This document shows positions 34,369 through 42,684 of a stretch of DNA of 64,000 bases, in pieces. The stretch comes from CALBPI01 sp039027435 (GTDB lineage: Bacteria > Pseudomonadota > Gammaproteobacteria > Steroidobacterales > Woeseiaceae), in contig JBCCKF010000006.1 in the NCBI GenBank assembly GCA_039027435.1, positions 124,001-188,000 on the forward strand. Direction: 5' to 3'. The notes beneath the pieces were generated by a model that saw nothing but the letters and a program-made list of their open reading frames with translations, was not told the DNA's origin and searched no databases. Position 1 is the stretch's first letter, and every line of letters begins with the position of its first letter. Made by a program: the position numbers and the translations under genes.

Positions 34369-35166
34369 TTAGCGGGATTGCCAGGACGGCTTTGAACGGT
34401 CGAGAAAGCTGCGTATTCCTTGTTGCGCTTCGTCGCCGGCGAGTGCTTGCGCGAATGCATCCGCGGCCTGCTCGACAAAGTCATCCAGTACATCCCCTTC
34501 CAGAGTACGCATCAGTCGCTTTGTGGCTCGATTCGCACCCGGTGCGCACGCTCGGATATCGCGCCGGATTGCTTCGTGCCGCTCGTGCAGGTGCGCGTCG
34601 TCGGCTTCGACGAAATCCACAAGCCCAAATTCCCGCGCCTGGTCAGCCGTGAACCGAGCCCCGGTTAGCATCAGGCGCTGGGCAGCAATCATCCCGCCGC
34701 GGCGCACGATCCAGGGTGCGATTTGGGCGGGTATCAGGCCCAATCGGGTTTCTGTCAATGCCAAGCGTGTGTCCGAATGCGCGATCGCTATATCGACAGC
34801 TGCCATCAGCCCGAGTCCTCCGGCCATTGCGGCGCCATGGACAAGCGCGATTGTGGGTTGTGGCTGGGTAGCTACCGTACGTAGCAGTTTGCCGGTCTCG
34901 CGGCTCGCTGTGCGTATGTCTTCGAGGGAGGACTCGCGCTTGGCGTTTAGCGTTTGGAAGCCCCTGAGATCGCCGCCGGCGCAGAATACCTCGCCAGCGC
35001 CTCGCAGTGTGATGCCGCGGATGCTCTCGTCCTGCGCGGCCACTTTGAGTTCGGCGATAAACGAATGGATCAGGTCTCGGGACAGTGCGTTGCGCGCATT
35101 CGGACGGTTCAGCTCGAGCGTCAACCAGTCGGCTTCGCGAGTGATGTTGAGAATTTGGTCTGCCAC
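34369..35166 (-). CDS. enoyl-CoA hydratase/isomerase, methylglutaconyl-CoA hydratase-like
   Basis: A 265-aa crotonase-fold enzyme. Seen: RPNARNALSRDLIHSF, FCAGGDLRGF (oxyanion hole), HGAAMAGGLGLMAAVDIAI and ALTETRLGLIPAQIAPWI. Of the two catalytic Glu of crotonase, the first is Gly here (GGLGL) and the second is kept (TETRLG). That pattern is the one of LiuC/AtuE, hydratases of methyl- or isohexenyl-glutaconyl-CoA in leucine or acyclic-terpene degradation. No biotin carboxylase (liuBD/atuCF) or HMG-CoA lyase gene is in the window, so the pathway is inference. Confidence 0.85.
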   Translation of the reverse strand: MADQILNITREADWLTLELNRPNARNALSRDLIHSFIAELKVAAQDESIRGITLRGAGEVFCAGGDLRGFQTLNAKRESSLEDIRTASRETGKLLRTVATQPQPTIALVHGAAMAGGLGLMAAVDIAIAHSDTRLALTETRLGLIPAQIAPWIVRRGGMIAAQRLMLTGARFTADQAREFGLVDFVEADDAHLHERHEAIRRDIRACAPGANRATKRLMRTLEGDVLDDFVEQAADAFAQALAGDEAQQGIRSFLDRSKPSWQSR

Positions 35167-35190
35167 TTGAGAAGTGTAACCGGGAGTGAC

Positions 35191-35218
35191 AAAAAAAAGC
35201 CCGGCACGTGGCCGGGCT
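35191..35218 (-). terminator. Rho-independent terminator of the RRM gene
   Basis: On the minus strand AGCCCGGC-CACGT-GCCGGGCT forms a perfect 8-bp stem followed by eight T, 24 bp after the RRM stop codon. The A-run on the plus strand (35191-35198) also lies near the enoyl-CoA hydratase start, so it insulates that gene. Confidence 0.92.
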
Positions 35219-35241
35219 CTTTCCTGCCTAAGGCAATTAGC

Positions 35242-35544
35242 TTACCAGCGGTTGGAACCGCCGCCGCCGCCGTAGCCGCCACGATCAGGGCGCGGCGCAC
35301 GAGGACGAGCTTCGTTCACTGTGATGTTACGGCCATCCAGGCTCGTGCCGTTCAATCCGTCGATGGCAGCCTGCGCTTCAGCATCACTACCCATCTCGAC
35401 AAACCCGAAGCCTTTGCTGCGACCGGTGTCACGATCATTAATGACGACCGCAGAATCAACGGTGCCGAACGGCGCAAACGCGTCCTGCAGCTGATTCTGG
35501 TCTACCGAATATGGCAAATTGCCGACGTAAAGTTTCTTACCCAT
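35242..35544 (-). CDS. RRM-domain RNA-binding protein (Rbp-like)
   Basis: A 100-aa protein made of one RNA-recognition motif and a Gly-rich tail. RNP2 is KLYVGNL (residues 4-10) and RNP1 is RSKGFGFVEM near residues 42-51, with aromatic residues at the RNA-stacking positions. The tail is RPDRGGYGGGGGSNRW. Such proteins act as RNA chaperones, often cold induced, in cyanobacteria and proteobacteria. TAAGGAGGTTT precedes the ATG. Upstream are about 300 bp with several inverted repeats shared with the divergent GbsR operon; a strong terminator follows. Confidence 0.9.
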   Translation of the reverse strand: MGKKLYVGNLPYSVDQNQLQDAFAPFGTVDSAVVINDRDTGRSKGFGFVEMGSDAEAQAAIDGLNGTSLDGRNITVNEARPRAPRPDRGGYGGGGGSNRW

Positions 35545-35844
35545 TTGATGTAAACCTCCTTAAGGCTCTCCAGTCGCTCAAGAAGATTCAGGCACTCTGC
35601 CAGGAACTCGGTCGAAGCGATAACGGGGTAGTAGTATAACGTTTGGCATGACCTATTGATCAATGCCAAACCAGAAAATTTCACAAAAGTGAAACGTAAA
35701 AGCACAGCCCCCCAACCGTTTCGTGAGTTTACAGAGTAATGAACGCAGGTTCCAAAAAACCGTGTGATCCGCATCGCTTTTCCGATCGGAATAACTGGAC
35801 TTGATTGTGCGCAAAAACTAGAATTTCCGAAGTTTCAGAAATTA
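35545..35844. promoter_or_regulatory. dyad-rich divergent promoter region (RRM / GbsR-cydAB)
   Basis: This 300-bp stretch has no gene I can support. It holds four dyads: GTTTGGCA (35641-35648) with TGCCAAAC (35664-35671), 8 bp each with a 15-nt spacer; TTTCAC-AAAA-GTGAAA (35679-35694); the palindrome TTCCGATCGGAA (35780-35791); and AATTTC (35822-35827) with GAAATT (35838-35843), which ends 1 nt before the GbsR ATG. The TTTC/GAAA half-sites recur, as expected for a winged-helix dimer such as GbsR/MarR. The stretch also carries the long leader of the RRM gene. Confidence 0.6.
35679..35694. promoter_or_regulatory. candidate GbsR/MarR operator dyad
   Basis: TTTCAC-AAAA-GTGAAA is a perfect 6-bp inverted repeat with a 4-nt spacer in the region between the RRM and GbsR genes. 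A related TTTC-N10-GAAA dyad lies at 35824-35841, directly before the GbsR start. Assignment to the adjacent regulator is inference. Confidence 0.45.
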
Positions 35845-36423
35845 ATGAAATCAATGGAAATCACGCCATATCAGCAGGCTTTCGTCCTGCATTTTGGTGA
35901 AATGGGCAGCCGCTGGGGCATCAATCGTACCGTCGGCCAAGTCTACGCGTTGCTTTATGTCAATAAGGCCCCGTTGAACGCGGAACAGATCACCGCTGCG
36001 CTTTCGATCTCGAGATCCAATACCAGTATGGCGTTGAAGGAACTGCAGGCCTGGCGCCTGGTCAGACTTCAGCATTTGCCCGAGGATCGCCGCGACTACT
36101 TCAGCGCGCCAGAGGACATCTGGGAGATATTTCGGACGCTGGTGCATGAGCGTCGTAAACGCGAGATCGATCCCACGCTCTCACTACTGCGCAACGTCCT
36201 GTTGGAGCGGGCGACCAGTGAAGAGGATCAATACGCGGAACAGCGCATGCGCGACATGCTCGAGTTGATTGAACTCGTGACCGGCTGGCTGGATGACGTC
36301 AGTGATTTGGAACACGGTACCGCGGTCAAGCTAATGAAGCTTGGCGGTAGCGTACAGAAATTGCTCGCGGCACCCGCTCGCTTCAAGCGTGGTGGGAAAT
36401 CGCGAGCTGGAGGAGATGAGTAA
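35845..36423 (+). CDS. GbsR/MarR-family transcriptional regulator
   Basis: A 192-aa winged-helix regulator. The opening AFVLHFGEMGSRWGINRTVGQVYALLYVNKAPLNAEQITAALSISRSNTSMALKELQAWRLVRL is the GbsR-type helix-turn-helix, with the wing at PEDRRDYFSA. The C-terminal helix probably dimerises. I start at 35845 (MKSMEI); 35854 is an alternative, and the longer frame to 35764 runs through the control region. It ends exactly before cydA (TAA then ATG), so it is the first gene of a regulator-cydA-cydB operon and probably controls oxidase expression. Confidence 0.85.
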   Translation: MKSMEITPYQQAFVLHFGEMGSRWGINRTVGQVYALLYVNKAPLNAEQITAALSISRSNTSMALKELQAWRLVRLQHLPEDRRDYFSAPEDIWEIFRTLVHERRKREIDPTLSLLRNVLLERATSEEDQYAEQRMRDMLELIELVTGWLDDVSDLEHGTAVKLMKLGGSVQKLLAAPARFKRGGKSRAGGDE

Positions 36424-37794
36424 ATGAGTGCGGATCCGCTGCTGTTATCGCGAATTCAGTTCGCTGCCAACATCAGCTTTCACATCTTGTTCCCCATGAT
36501 CACACTAGCTTTGGGGTGGCTGTTGTTGTTCTTCAAGTTGCGCTTCAACGCAACGGGCGACGATAAATGGATGAACGCCTACCGCTTGTGGGTCAAGGTG
36601 TTTGCATTGTCGTTCGCGCTCGGTGTGGTCAGTGGGATCACCATGAGCTTCCAGTTTGGTACTAACTGGCCTGGCTATATGGAAACGGTAGGTAACATCG
36701 CCGGGCCGCTCCTCGGCTATGAAGTGCTCACCGCGTTCTTCCTGGAGGCGAGCTTTCTCGGCATTATGCTGTTTGGGTTCAAGAAGGTGTCGAACCGCGT
36801 GCACACGCTCGCTACCGTGTTGGTTGCGGGCGGGACAACACTGTCAGTGTTCTGGATTCTTGCGCTCGTCTCGTGGATGCATACCCCTGCGGGCTTTGAG
36901 ATGCGCGATGGCGTCGCTTATGCGACGGACTGGATGGCCATCATCTTCAATCCCTCGTTTCCGTATCGGTTGATCCATACGACGTTGGCGTCATTCCTGA
37001 CTGTCGCGTTTCTGATGAGCGGATTGTCGGCGTTTCGCTGGCTGCGCAACGATCGTACACCGGCGGTCACCGCGACCCTTCGAACCGGCTTGATCCTGGG
37101 CGCCATCATCACGCCGCTGCAAATCGTGGCCGGAGACCTGCACGGACTCAACACCAAGGAGCATCAACCTGCGAAAGTCGCTGCAATGGAGGGATTGTGG
37201 GAGACGCAGGAGGGCGCGCCGCTGGTCTTGTTCGGTATTCCGGACGAGGATGCACGCACAAACCACTACGCCATCGAAGTCCCCGGTCTGGCCTCATGGA
37301 TTCTCACGCACGATTTCAACGGTGAGTTGACTGGCTTAAACGACTTCGACGTGCACCCGCCGGTCGCGCCGGTGTTCTGGGCGTTCCGGGTTATGGTTGC
37401 GACGGGGCTCGCCATGCTGGCAGCGGCCTGGTGGGGCGTGATCAAGCTGCGCCGTGGCGGTCTGCCCGGCGTTTGGTTAATGCGCATCCTGACTGCGATG
37501 ACGTTCTCTGGTTGGGTGGGCGTGCTCAGTGGTTGGTACACGACGGAAATCGGCAGGCAGCCGTATCTCGTTTCCGGGGTGCTGAAAACGGCTGACGCGG
37601 TTGGCCCGGTCAGCGGCGGTGCCGTTGCCCTGACCCTGACGCTCTATCTGATCCTCTACACAATTCTGATAGGTGCCTACATCTCCGCGGTCTTCTATCT
37701 CGCGCTGAAGGCCGGCTCACCAGAGGCAAAAAGCGCGGCACCAGCGGCACATGGACCGGCATTAATCCCCGGCGTACGTCTGGAAAATGCCTGA
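36424..37794 (+). CDS. cydA: cytochrome bd-type quinol oxidase subunit I
   Basis: A 456-aa membrane subunit that binds hemes b and d and the quinol. Key elements: ISFHILFPM (heme ligand His), GYEVLTAFFLEASFLGIMLFG (the conserved Glu pair), a QIVAGDLHGLNT segment and the GRQP signature in TTEIGRQPYLVSGVLKTADAV. The quinol loop is short, as in cyanide-insensitive CIO/CydA-S enzymes. GGAGGAGATGAGTAA precedes the ATG, so ribosomes entering from the regulator gene can continue. It reduces O2 to water at low oxygen. Confidence 0.95.
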   Translation: MSADPLLLSRIQFAANISFHILFPMITLALGWLLLFFKLRFNATGDDKWMNAYRLWVKVFALSFALGVVSGITMSFQFGTNWPGYMETVGNIAGPLLGYEVLTAFFLEASFLGIMLFGFKKVSNRVHTLATVLVAGGTTLSVFWILALVSWMHTPAGFEMRDGVAYATDWMAIIFNPSFPYRLIHTTLASFLTVAFLMSGLSAFRWLRNDRTPAVTATLRTGLILGAIITPLQIVAGDLHGLNTKEHQPAKVAAMEGLWETQEGAPLVLFGIPDEDARTNHYAIEVPGLASWILTHDFNGELTGLNDFDVHPPVAPVFWAFRVMVATGLAMLAAAWWGVIKLRRGGLPGVWLMRILTAMTFSGWVGVLSGWYTTEIGRQPYLVSGVLKTADAVGPVSGGAVALTLTLYLILYTILIGAYISAVFYLALKAGSPEAKSAAPAAHGPALIPGVRLENA

Positions 37795-38821
37795 GTTGAT
37801 CCCCGATCTGTCGACGCAGGAGGGCTGGTTGCCGCTGGCGTTCATGATCATGATGGGGGTCTCGATCCTCGCCTATGTGATTCTGGACGGGTTCGATCTC
37901 GGTGTCGGCATGTTGCTGCCCATGGGAGACCCGGCCGAGAAAGATCTGATGATCGCGTCGATTGGGCCATTTTGGGATGCCAATGAGACTTGGTTGGTGC
38001 TCGGTGTGGGCATTTTGCTGGTCGCGTTCCCAACAGCGCACGGCATTATCCTCGGCGAGCTGTATCTGCCGATCGCGATGATGTTGATCGGTCTGACGCT
38101 TCGCGGTGTGGCATTCGATTTCCGCGTTAAGGCACGCGACAAATTCAAAGAGACCTGGAACCGAGCGTTCTTTGCGGGCTCGACGTTGGCCGCGATCAGT
38201 CAGGGGTTCATGTTAGGGCAGGTCATCACCGGATTCGTTGGCGATATACCCAGCCTGTTGTTCTCGCTTTTCATCGGTATCTGCCTGGCCTCGGGCTACA
38301 CCTTGCTCGGTGCAACCTGGCTCATTATCAAGGCAAGCGGTGACCTGCAGATGCGGTCTATTCGCTGGGCGCAAAACTCGATGGTCATGATGGCTGTCGG
38401 TATCGCGTCGGTTTCGGTTGTCACGCCACTCGTCAGCAACCGGGTGTTCCACAAGTGGTTCGATATTGGAAATCTCCTGATGGTGTGGCCTGTGCCGGTT
38501 GCGACGCTGGTGACCCTCGCGATTGCGTGGCGGACGCTGAAACGTCTGCCGGTTCGCCTCGCGGATGACAATCACTACGGAGACTGGGTCCCGTTTGTTT
38601 GTACGTGTGGCCTGTTTCTCCTTTCATTCCACGGTCTGGCCTACAGCCTATTTCCTTACCTGGTTGTTGATCGCGTCACGATATGGGACGCGGCTGCAGC
38701 ACCAGAGTCGCTTCTGATCATCTTTTTTGGTGCCGCTTTTGTGCTGCCCGTCATCATCGGCTACTCAATATTTGCGTATCGTGTGTTCTGGGGGAAGGCA
38801 ACGCCACTCGAGTACTACTGA
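37787..38821 (+). CDS. cydB: cytochrome bd-type quinol oxidase subunit II
   Basis: A 344-aa subunit with eight or nine membrane helices. The opening LAYVILDGFDLGVGMLLP and FWDANETWLVLGVGILLVAFPTAHG are typical of CydB. Its start overlaps the cydA stop by 8 nt. No small cydX-like ORF follows directly, which fits a CIO-type oxidase, and cydC/cydD assembly genes are not in the window. Confidence 0.95.
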   Translation: MPELIPDLSTQEGWLPLAFMIMMGVSILAYVILDGFDLGVGMLLPMGDPAEKDLMIASIGPFWDANETWLVLGVGILLVAFPTAHGIILGELYLPIAMMLIGLTLRGVAFDFRVKARDKFKETWNRAFFAGSTLAAISQGFMLGQVITGFVGDIPSLLFSLFIGICLASGYTLLGATWLIIKASGDLQMRSIRWAQNSMVMMAVGIASVSVVTPLVSNRVFHKWFDIGNLLMVWPVPVATLVTLAIAWRTLKRLPVRLADDNHYGDWVPFVCTCGLFLLSFHGLAYSLFPYLVVDRVTIWDAAAAPESLLIIFFGAAFVLPVIIGYSIFAYRVFWGKATPLEYY

Positions 38822-38831
38822 GCACAACGAC

Positions 38832-39551
38832 ATGAACAATGGAGTGATGATGCTGGCGGCGATCACCGCTGTTGTCGCGTTTTTCAATCGAAATACGCTA
38901 CCTGATCCTGAATTCATGTTGCCTGAATTGGCCGTAGCACCCGTGCAGGTCAAGACTCGCACTCCATCGTTCGAGGCGCGCTGGAAAGACAGGAACTATT
39001 CGGTCGATCCACTCTACAAATACAGCCTTAGTGGTTTGGTCGTATCCTATCGACAGCACGATGGTGAGTCGCGTATGCATCGGCAAAGCGATGACCATTT
39101 GAATGCCGCCGATCTGTGTGTCGTGTGGGGCGCCAATGCTGACCACAGTGGCCTGAACAAGCTCGATTTCTACAACGGGATTTTCACCTGCAATTGGTCA
39201 ACCCGCGATCAGGCCGCATGGGATGCGTTCGATCACACCGAGATATCCAACAATCATCTGTTGTCGGATAGTCCGGCGATCCGTAAAGCGATTAGCAAGG
39301 TGAAAATCGGCGACCAGATTCGCTTGAGCGGCTACCTGGCTGAGTACACGTCTCCCAACGGTAGTTCGCGTGGCACGAGTACCACTCGGCTAGATACGGG
39401 TGATGGCGCCTGCGAAACGATCTATCTCGACAACTTCGAAATCGTCAAGCGAGTGATCACGCCCTGGCGTTGGATTTGGTGGGGTGCACTCACTGTGTTG
39501 CTTCTTACCCTCATCAATCACTTTCGGATGCCCGTCCGCGTTCGTCGTTAG
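38832..39551 (+). CDS. membrane protein, hypothetical
   Basis: Up to 239 aa with an N-terminal hydrophobic stretch (MMLAAITAVVAFFNRN) and a C-terminal helix (WRWIWWGALTVLLLTLINHF), bracketing a periplasmic domain with the pattern YSVDPLYKYSLSGLVVSYR, NAADLCVVWGANA, FYNGIFTCNWSTRD and IRLSGYLAEYTSPNG. The domain resembles an uncharacterised family seen in many gammaproteobacteria; I do not know a name or function. ATG at 38832 is used, but ATG at 38847 or 38850 after GGAG are also possible. It follows cydB by 10 bp; a link to the oxidase is unproven. Confidence 0.6.
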   Translation: MNNGVMMLAAITAVVAFFNRNTLPDPEFMLPELAVAPVQVKTRTPSFEARWKDRNYSVDPLYKYSLSGLVVSYRQHDGESRMHRQSDDHLNAADLCVVWGANADHSGLNKLDFYNGIFTCNWSTRDQAAWDAFDHTEISNNHLLSDSPAIRKAISKVKIGDQIRLSGYLAEYTSPNGSSRGTSTTRLDTGDGACETIYLDNFEIVKRVITPWRWIWWGALTVLLLTLINHFRMPVRVRR

Positions 39552-40270
39552 GCATCGCCGAATCTCGATTCGAAGCTTTTGTGAACCCGCCATCCAAAAA
39601 ATGGCATGACAATGCCGAGTGCGGCGTAGGTCCAACCGGCGAACAGGAACATCTGCTCTGAGCCAAGCAGGGCCACCAGAATCGAGATGATGGCCGACGA
39701 GCCGATGATCAACCATGAGAGGATCTCTGCACGCGTCAGGAATCGTTCTGGCTCGGAGAGCGATAACTGTTTGTGCGCTTTCAACGCATAAGCGTAGAGC
39801 GCAGCAATAGAGTAGCTCGCCAAGAGAAACCCAACGCCGTAAATGACGAACAGCGCGCGCGCCTCATCCGGGGTGGTAATGCTCATCTCGTATGGCACCC
39901 AGCCGCCGGTCAACGAGGACAGTGCGGCCGACGCCATGGCGCGAAGCGGGAACACGTAGACGAGTAGTACAAAGACGAGAAACATACTGATGAGGGAGGC
40001 GCCCGTCGTATCGAGTCCGTAGCGTCGTGACCATGATCGATGGGCGAACCAGAACATCATCAGTAACGCGAACGAGGCAAGAAATGCCGGGATGAAACGA
40101 AGCGCATAGATCAGTTCCTCGAATGACGTCGGCACCTCATCGAAGGAAATCACGAGCAGTGTGAGGGTGAACGCAAAGGCAGCATCGACAAAGGTCTCGA
40201 GGCGGGTGTTTTCGGCGCCTCGGTCTCTGAACACGCCGTCTTCCAGAAACGGTAGCTCGTCCGTCTTCAT
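39548..40270 (-). CDS. TMEM175/DUF1211-like potassium channel protein
   Basis: A 240-aa six-helix protein of the DUF1211/TMEM175 family. The pore signature on helix 1, normally R-x3-FSDA, reads RLETFVDAAFAFTLTLLVIS here, with Val in place of Ser. Bacterial members form tetrameric K+ leak channels. The start at 40270 has GGAG 7 nt upstream; ATG at 40300 is an unlikely alternative. The 3' end overlaps the previous plus-strand gene by 4 nt, tail to tail. Confidence 0.8.
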   Translation of the reverse strand: MKTDELPFLEDGVFRDRGAENTRLETFVDAAFAFTLTLLVISFDEVPTSFEELIYALRFIPAFLASFALLMMFWFAHRSWSRRYGLDTTGASLISMFLVFVLLVYVFPLRAMASAALSSLTGGWVPYEMSITTPDEARALFVIYGVGFLLASYSIAALYAYALKAHKQLSLSEPERFLTRAEILSWLIIGSSAIISILVALLGSEQMFLFAGWTYAALGIVMPFFGWRVHKSFESRFGDA

Positions 40271-40343
40271 TGCAGGCTCCGTCACAGTCATGGTGGGCAT
40301 GATAGTGACGAGCGGGACGCTATCGCGTCAATACGCCCGGCGC

Positions 40344-40811
40344 TCAGGCGGTGCTTCGAAAACGGCCCGTATCGATTGTGACGGTCGAAGGCAATAACGT
40401 CATCGACCAGTATTGGTGCAGGGTTTGAACCATTTCGTAGGTGTCGGCCATCGTCATGGGTTTGGCGAAGTAGCCAGCAACGTTGTGTCGGTAGGCTTCA
40501 TTGATGTCTTCGGGACGCGATGAAGTGGAAACAATGAAGACCGGTGTCGAGGCAATCGTCGGGTCGAGTCGGATGCGCTCGAGCAGCTCCAGACCACTGA
40601 GTCCAGGGAGATTGATGTCCACAAGCATCACCGGCGGACGACGTAACGCGTGCTTCTCGATCTGATCGCGCAACAGGGTGAGTGCCTGCTCGCCATCTAC
40701 GGCACACAATAGATCGACAGCAACGTTCATGCGTCGGTAACTGCGTTTGAGTTTTTCGATATCGAGGTCGTCATCTTCGACGACCAGCAATGTGTAGCGT
40801 GCTCTATTCAT
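40344..40811 (-). CDS. single-domain response regulator (Rcp1-like)
   Basis: A 155-aa receiver domain without an output domain. Acidic pocket VVEDDD, phosphoacceptor Asp in MLVDINLPG, switch Thr/Ser in FIVSTSSRPED and Lys in GYFAKPMT are intact. This is the Rcp1-type receiver often paired with phytochrome-like or CHASE kinases. The ATG overlaps the stop of the kinase gene (ATGA), so they are coupled. The partner kinase lacks its phosphoacceptor His, so another donor may phosphorylate it. Confidence 0.88.
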   Translation of the reverse strand: MNRARYTLLVVEDDDLDIEKLKRSYRRMNVAVDLLCAVDGEQALTLLRDQIEKHALRRPPVMLVDINLPGLSGLELLERIRLDPTIASTPVFIVSTSSRPEDINEAYRHNVAGYFAKPMTMADTYEMVQTLHQYWSMTLLPSTVTIDTGRFRSTA

Positions 40812-42619
40812 GCTGCAACTACCTCTGGGTCGGTCAGTGAAGGCTTAGGCCATCGCACACTGATTCGTGTGCCACTCGAGGGCACTGAGACTATGGAAAT
40901 TCCACCACCAACGGATTCGGTAATTTTTCGAGCCAAAGCCAGTCCGAGCCCGGATGTTCTCGTATGCTCCGCGGGCGAGAGCGACTTGAACGATTCGAAG
41001 GCTGACTCCTGGAATTTTTGCTCTATCCCAGGTCCGTTGTCATTGATGGTGAAAAAGTAGTGGTGTTCGTCTTCGGTGATCTGTACGTCGATATCGATCG
41101 CTTGTCCGTTATCGTGGTGCCTTACCGAATTGTCGAATAGCTCGCGCAGGACTTGAATCACACGCCCTCGATCGATACTCAGTGCACCGAGTTCGGTGTC
41201 GACTCTCGGCAGATCGTTGGGCAGTCCGAGACCCTCGCTCGCCGCACTGATCAGTGAGGACACTGTGAGAATCTCGATAACCTGAGGTTGCGCTCCTACT
41301 TCGCTGTACGACAGCACGCCATGGATTAACGCGTCCATCCGATGGGCGCGCTTTGCGATCGTTTTCACGTGCCCAAGCGTAGGTACCAACTGTTCTGCGA
41401 TTTTTGTGTCGTGAATTGCCGCAAGGTCTTCCCGAATCCATTCAGTTAGTCCGACGATTCCGCGAAGTGGCGCTCTTAACTCACGACTCGCAGCATGTGC
41501 GAAGTCTGTAAGGTCGGAGTTTGCCGTGGAAAGCGCGTGGTTCAAGCTACGGTGGGCTGCGGTAGCTGCGTCAATGCGCGAGAGTGCGCGACGATTAGCA
41601 CGCGCCATACTGACGAAAACGTAAAGCAGGAAAAAATCGATACTGAGACCAGCGATGAGTATGGCCGTCGATACGCCGGTGTCCGGCAGGAATTCGTTGG
41701 ACCGGAACTCGAATTGCCATTCGCGTCCAAACATTGGAAGGATGCGATTACCGCGATGGCGCTCGTCGTTATTGCTAGCCTCGAATTCGTCAAACAGCAC
41801 GCTTTCGCCGTCAGTGAGTTTGATCGCCACTTCTCTGTTGTCGCGTCCCAATGCGCTGACCAGAAGATCATTGAAGTTGAAGGGTGCGTAGACGAAGCCG
41901 AGGAATGCGCCTGCGGGGGCATCCCAGGATGCATTCATGTCGCTGTTGTAGAACGGGGCGAGCAACAGAAAACCCTGTTGCCCGACATCATCTTGAACAA
42001 GCTGGATCGGGGCGGTGATCTGCGTGGATCGAGTGTCGCGTGCCCGTCGCGCGGCGGAGTAGCGGCGGGCCTCGTGTGCCATATCCAGCCCAATGGCGGC
42101 GAGATTCCGCGCCTCGGGCTCCACATAGACGATCGGCAGCAGCTCGTCCATGTCGTGTTCGGGATAGGGCTGATACGTCGGCCGATCACTGCGGTATTCG
42201 GCGATGTGTCCCTCTAACTCATCGCGCGTCACACCCACAATTAATCCAATGCCCGCTATACCCGGGTAGTTTGTATCGATCGCGAGCCGGTCTGCGAATG
42301 TTCGCCACTGGGCGCGGCTCGGTCGTTCGCTCGTGGCATGTAGCCCTGCAACGCCTGCAAGCAGTGCGGTTTCGTAAGTGGCCATACGAAAATCTACCTG
42401 CTCAACGACGCGTTCCACGACCTGCTCAAAGCGAACATCCGCTGCCTGCGCAGCCTCTTTTCGCGCGATCATGGCACCGACGAACGTGAGCGCGAGCGCT
42501 GATGCGAGTACGGTCCAGTGCAGGCCCGTCAGTCGACTTGCCTGTTCGAAGATTTCGTTGCGCGAGTCTGTGGAGCGGACCTTTTGCTCCGCCGCGTTGA
42601 TCGTAGAACTCTTCTTCAT
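40808..42619 (-). CDS. CHASE-domain sensor histidine kinase lacking the phosphoacceptor His
   Basis: A 603-aa membrane sensor: TM helix near residue 35, a periplasmic CHASE domain at about residues 75-300 (NYPGIAGIGLIVGV, EPEARNLAAIGLDMAHEARR), second TM helix near 320 (ILIAGLSIDFFLLYVFVS), a dimerisation helix and an HATPase domain. ATP-binding boxes are intact (LFDNSVRHHDNG, INDNGPGIE, TSGLGLALARKI). In the H-box the sequence is DFAHAASRELRAPLRG, where ASHELRxP is expected: the phosphorylated His is Arg379. A His lies four residues earlier. It may act as a phosphatase or regulated pseudokinase. Followed by its overlapping response regulator. Confidence 0.9.
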   Translation of the reverse strand: MKKSSTINAAEQKVRSTDSRNEIFEQASRLTGLHWTVLASALALTFVGAMIARKEAAQAADVRFEQVVERVVEQVDFRMATYETALLAGVAGLHATSERPSRAQWRTFADRLAIDTNYPGIAGIGLIVGVTRDELEGHIAEYRSDRPTYQPYPEHDMDELLPIVYVEPEARNLAAIGLDMAHEARRYSAARRARDTRSTQITAPIQLVQDDVGQQGFLLLAPFYNSDMNASWDAPAGAFLGFVYAPFNFNDLLVSALGRDNREVAIKLTDGESVLFDEFEASNNDERHRGNRILPMFGREWQFEFRSNEFLPDTGVSTAILIAGLSIDFFLLYVFVSMARANRRALSRIDAATAAHRSLNHALSTANSDLTDFAHAASRELRAPLRGIVGLTEWIREDLAAIHDTKIAEQLVPTLGHVKTIAKRAHRMDALIHGVLSYSEVGAQPQVIEILTVSSLISAASEGLGLPNDLPRVDTELGALSIDRGRVIQVLRELFDNSVRHHDNGQAIDIDVQITEDEHHYFFTINDNGPGIEQKFQESAFESFKSLSPAEHTRTSGLGLALARKITESVGGGISIVSVPSSGTRISVRWPKPSLTDPEVVAA

Positions 42620-42684
42620 CGGTCGTTGGTAAACCCCGTAGGCGTGCGCGCCATTTGGGGTTAGCGGCCGAAATCGACTGATAC

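Noticed and set aside
39548..39551. Possible frameshift where two convergent genes overlap
   Set aside because: Four-nucleotide tail-to-tail overlap; both genes end in ordinary stop codons and keep complete domains.
41495..42217. 240-aa plus-strand ORF
   Set aside because: It lies entirely antisense to the CHASE kinase, which shows full domain conservation; the ORF has no recognisable motif or ribosome-binding site.
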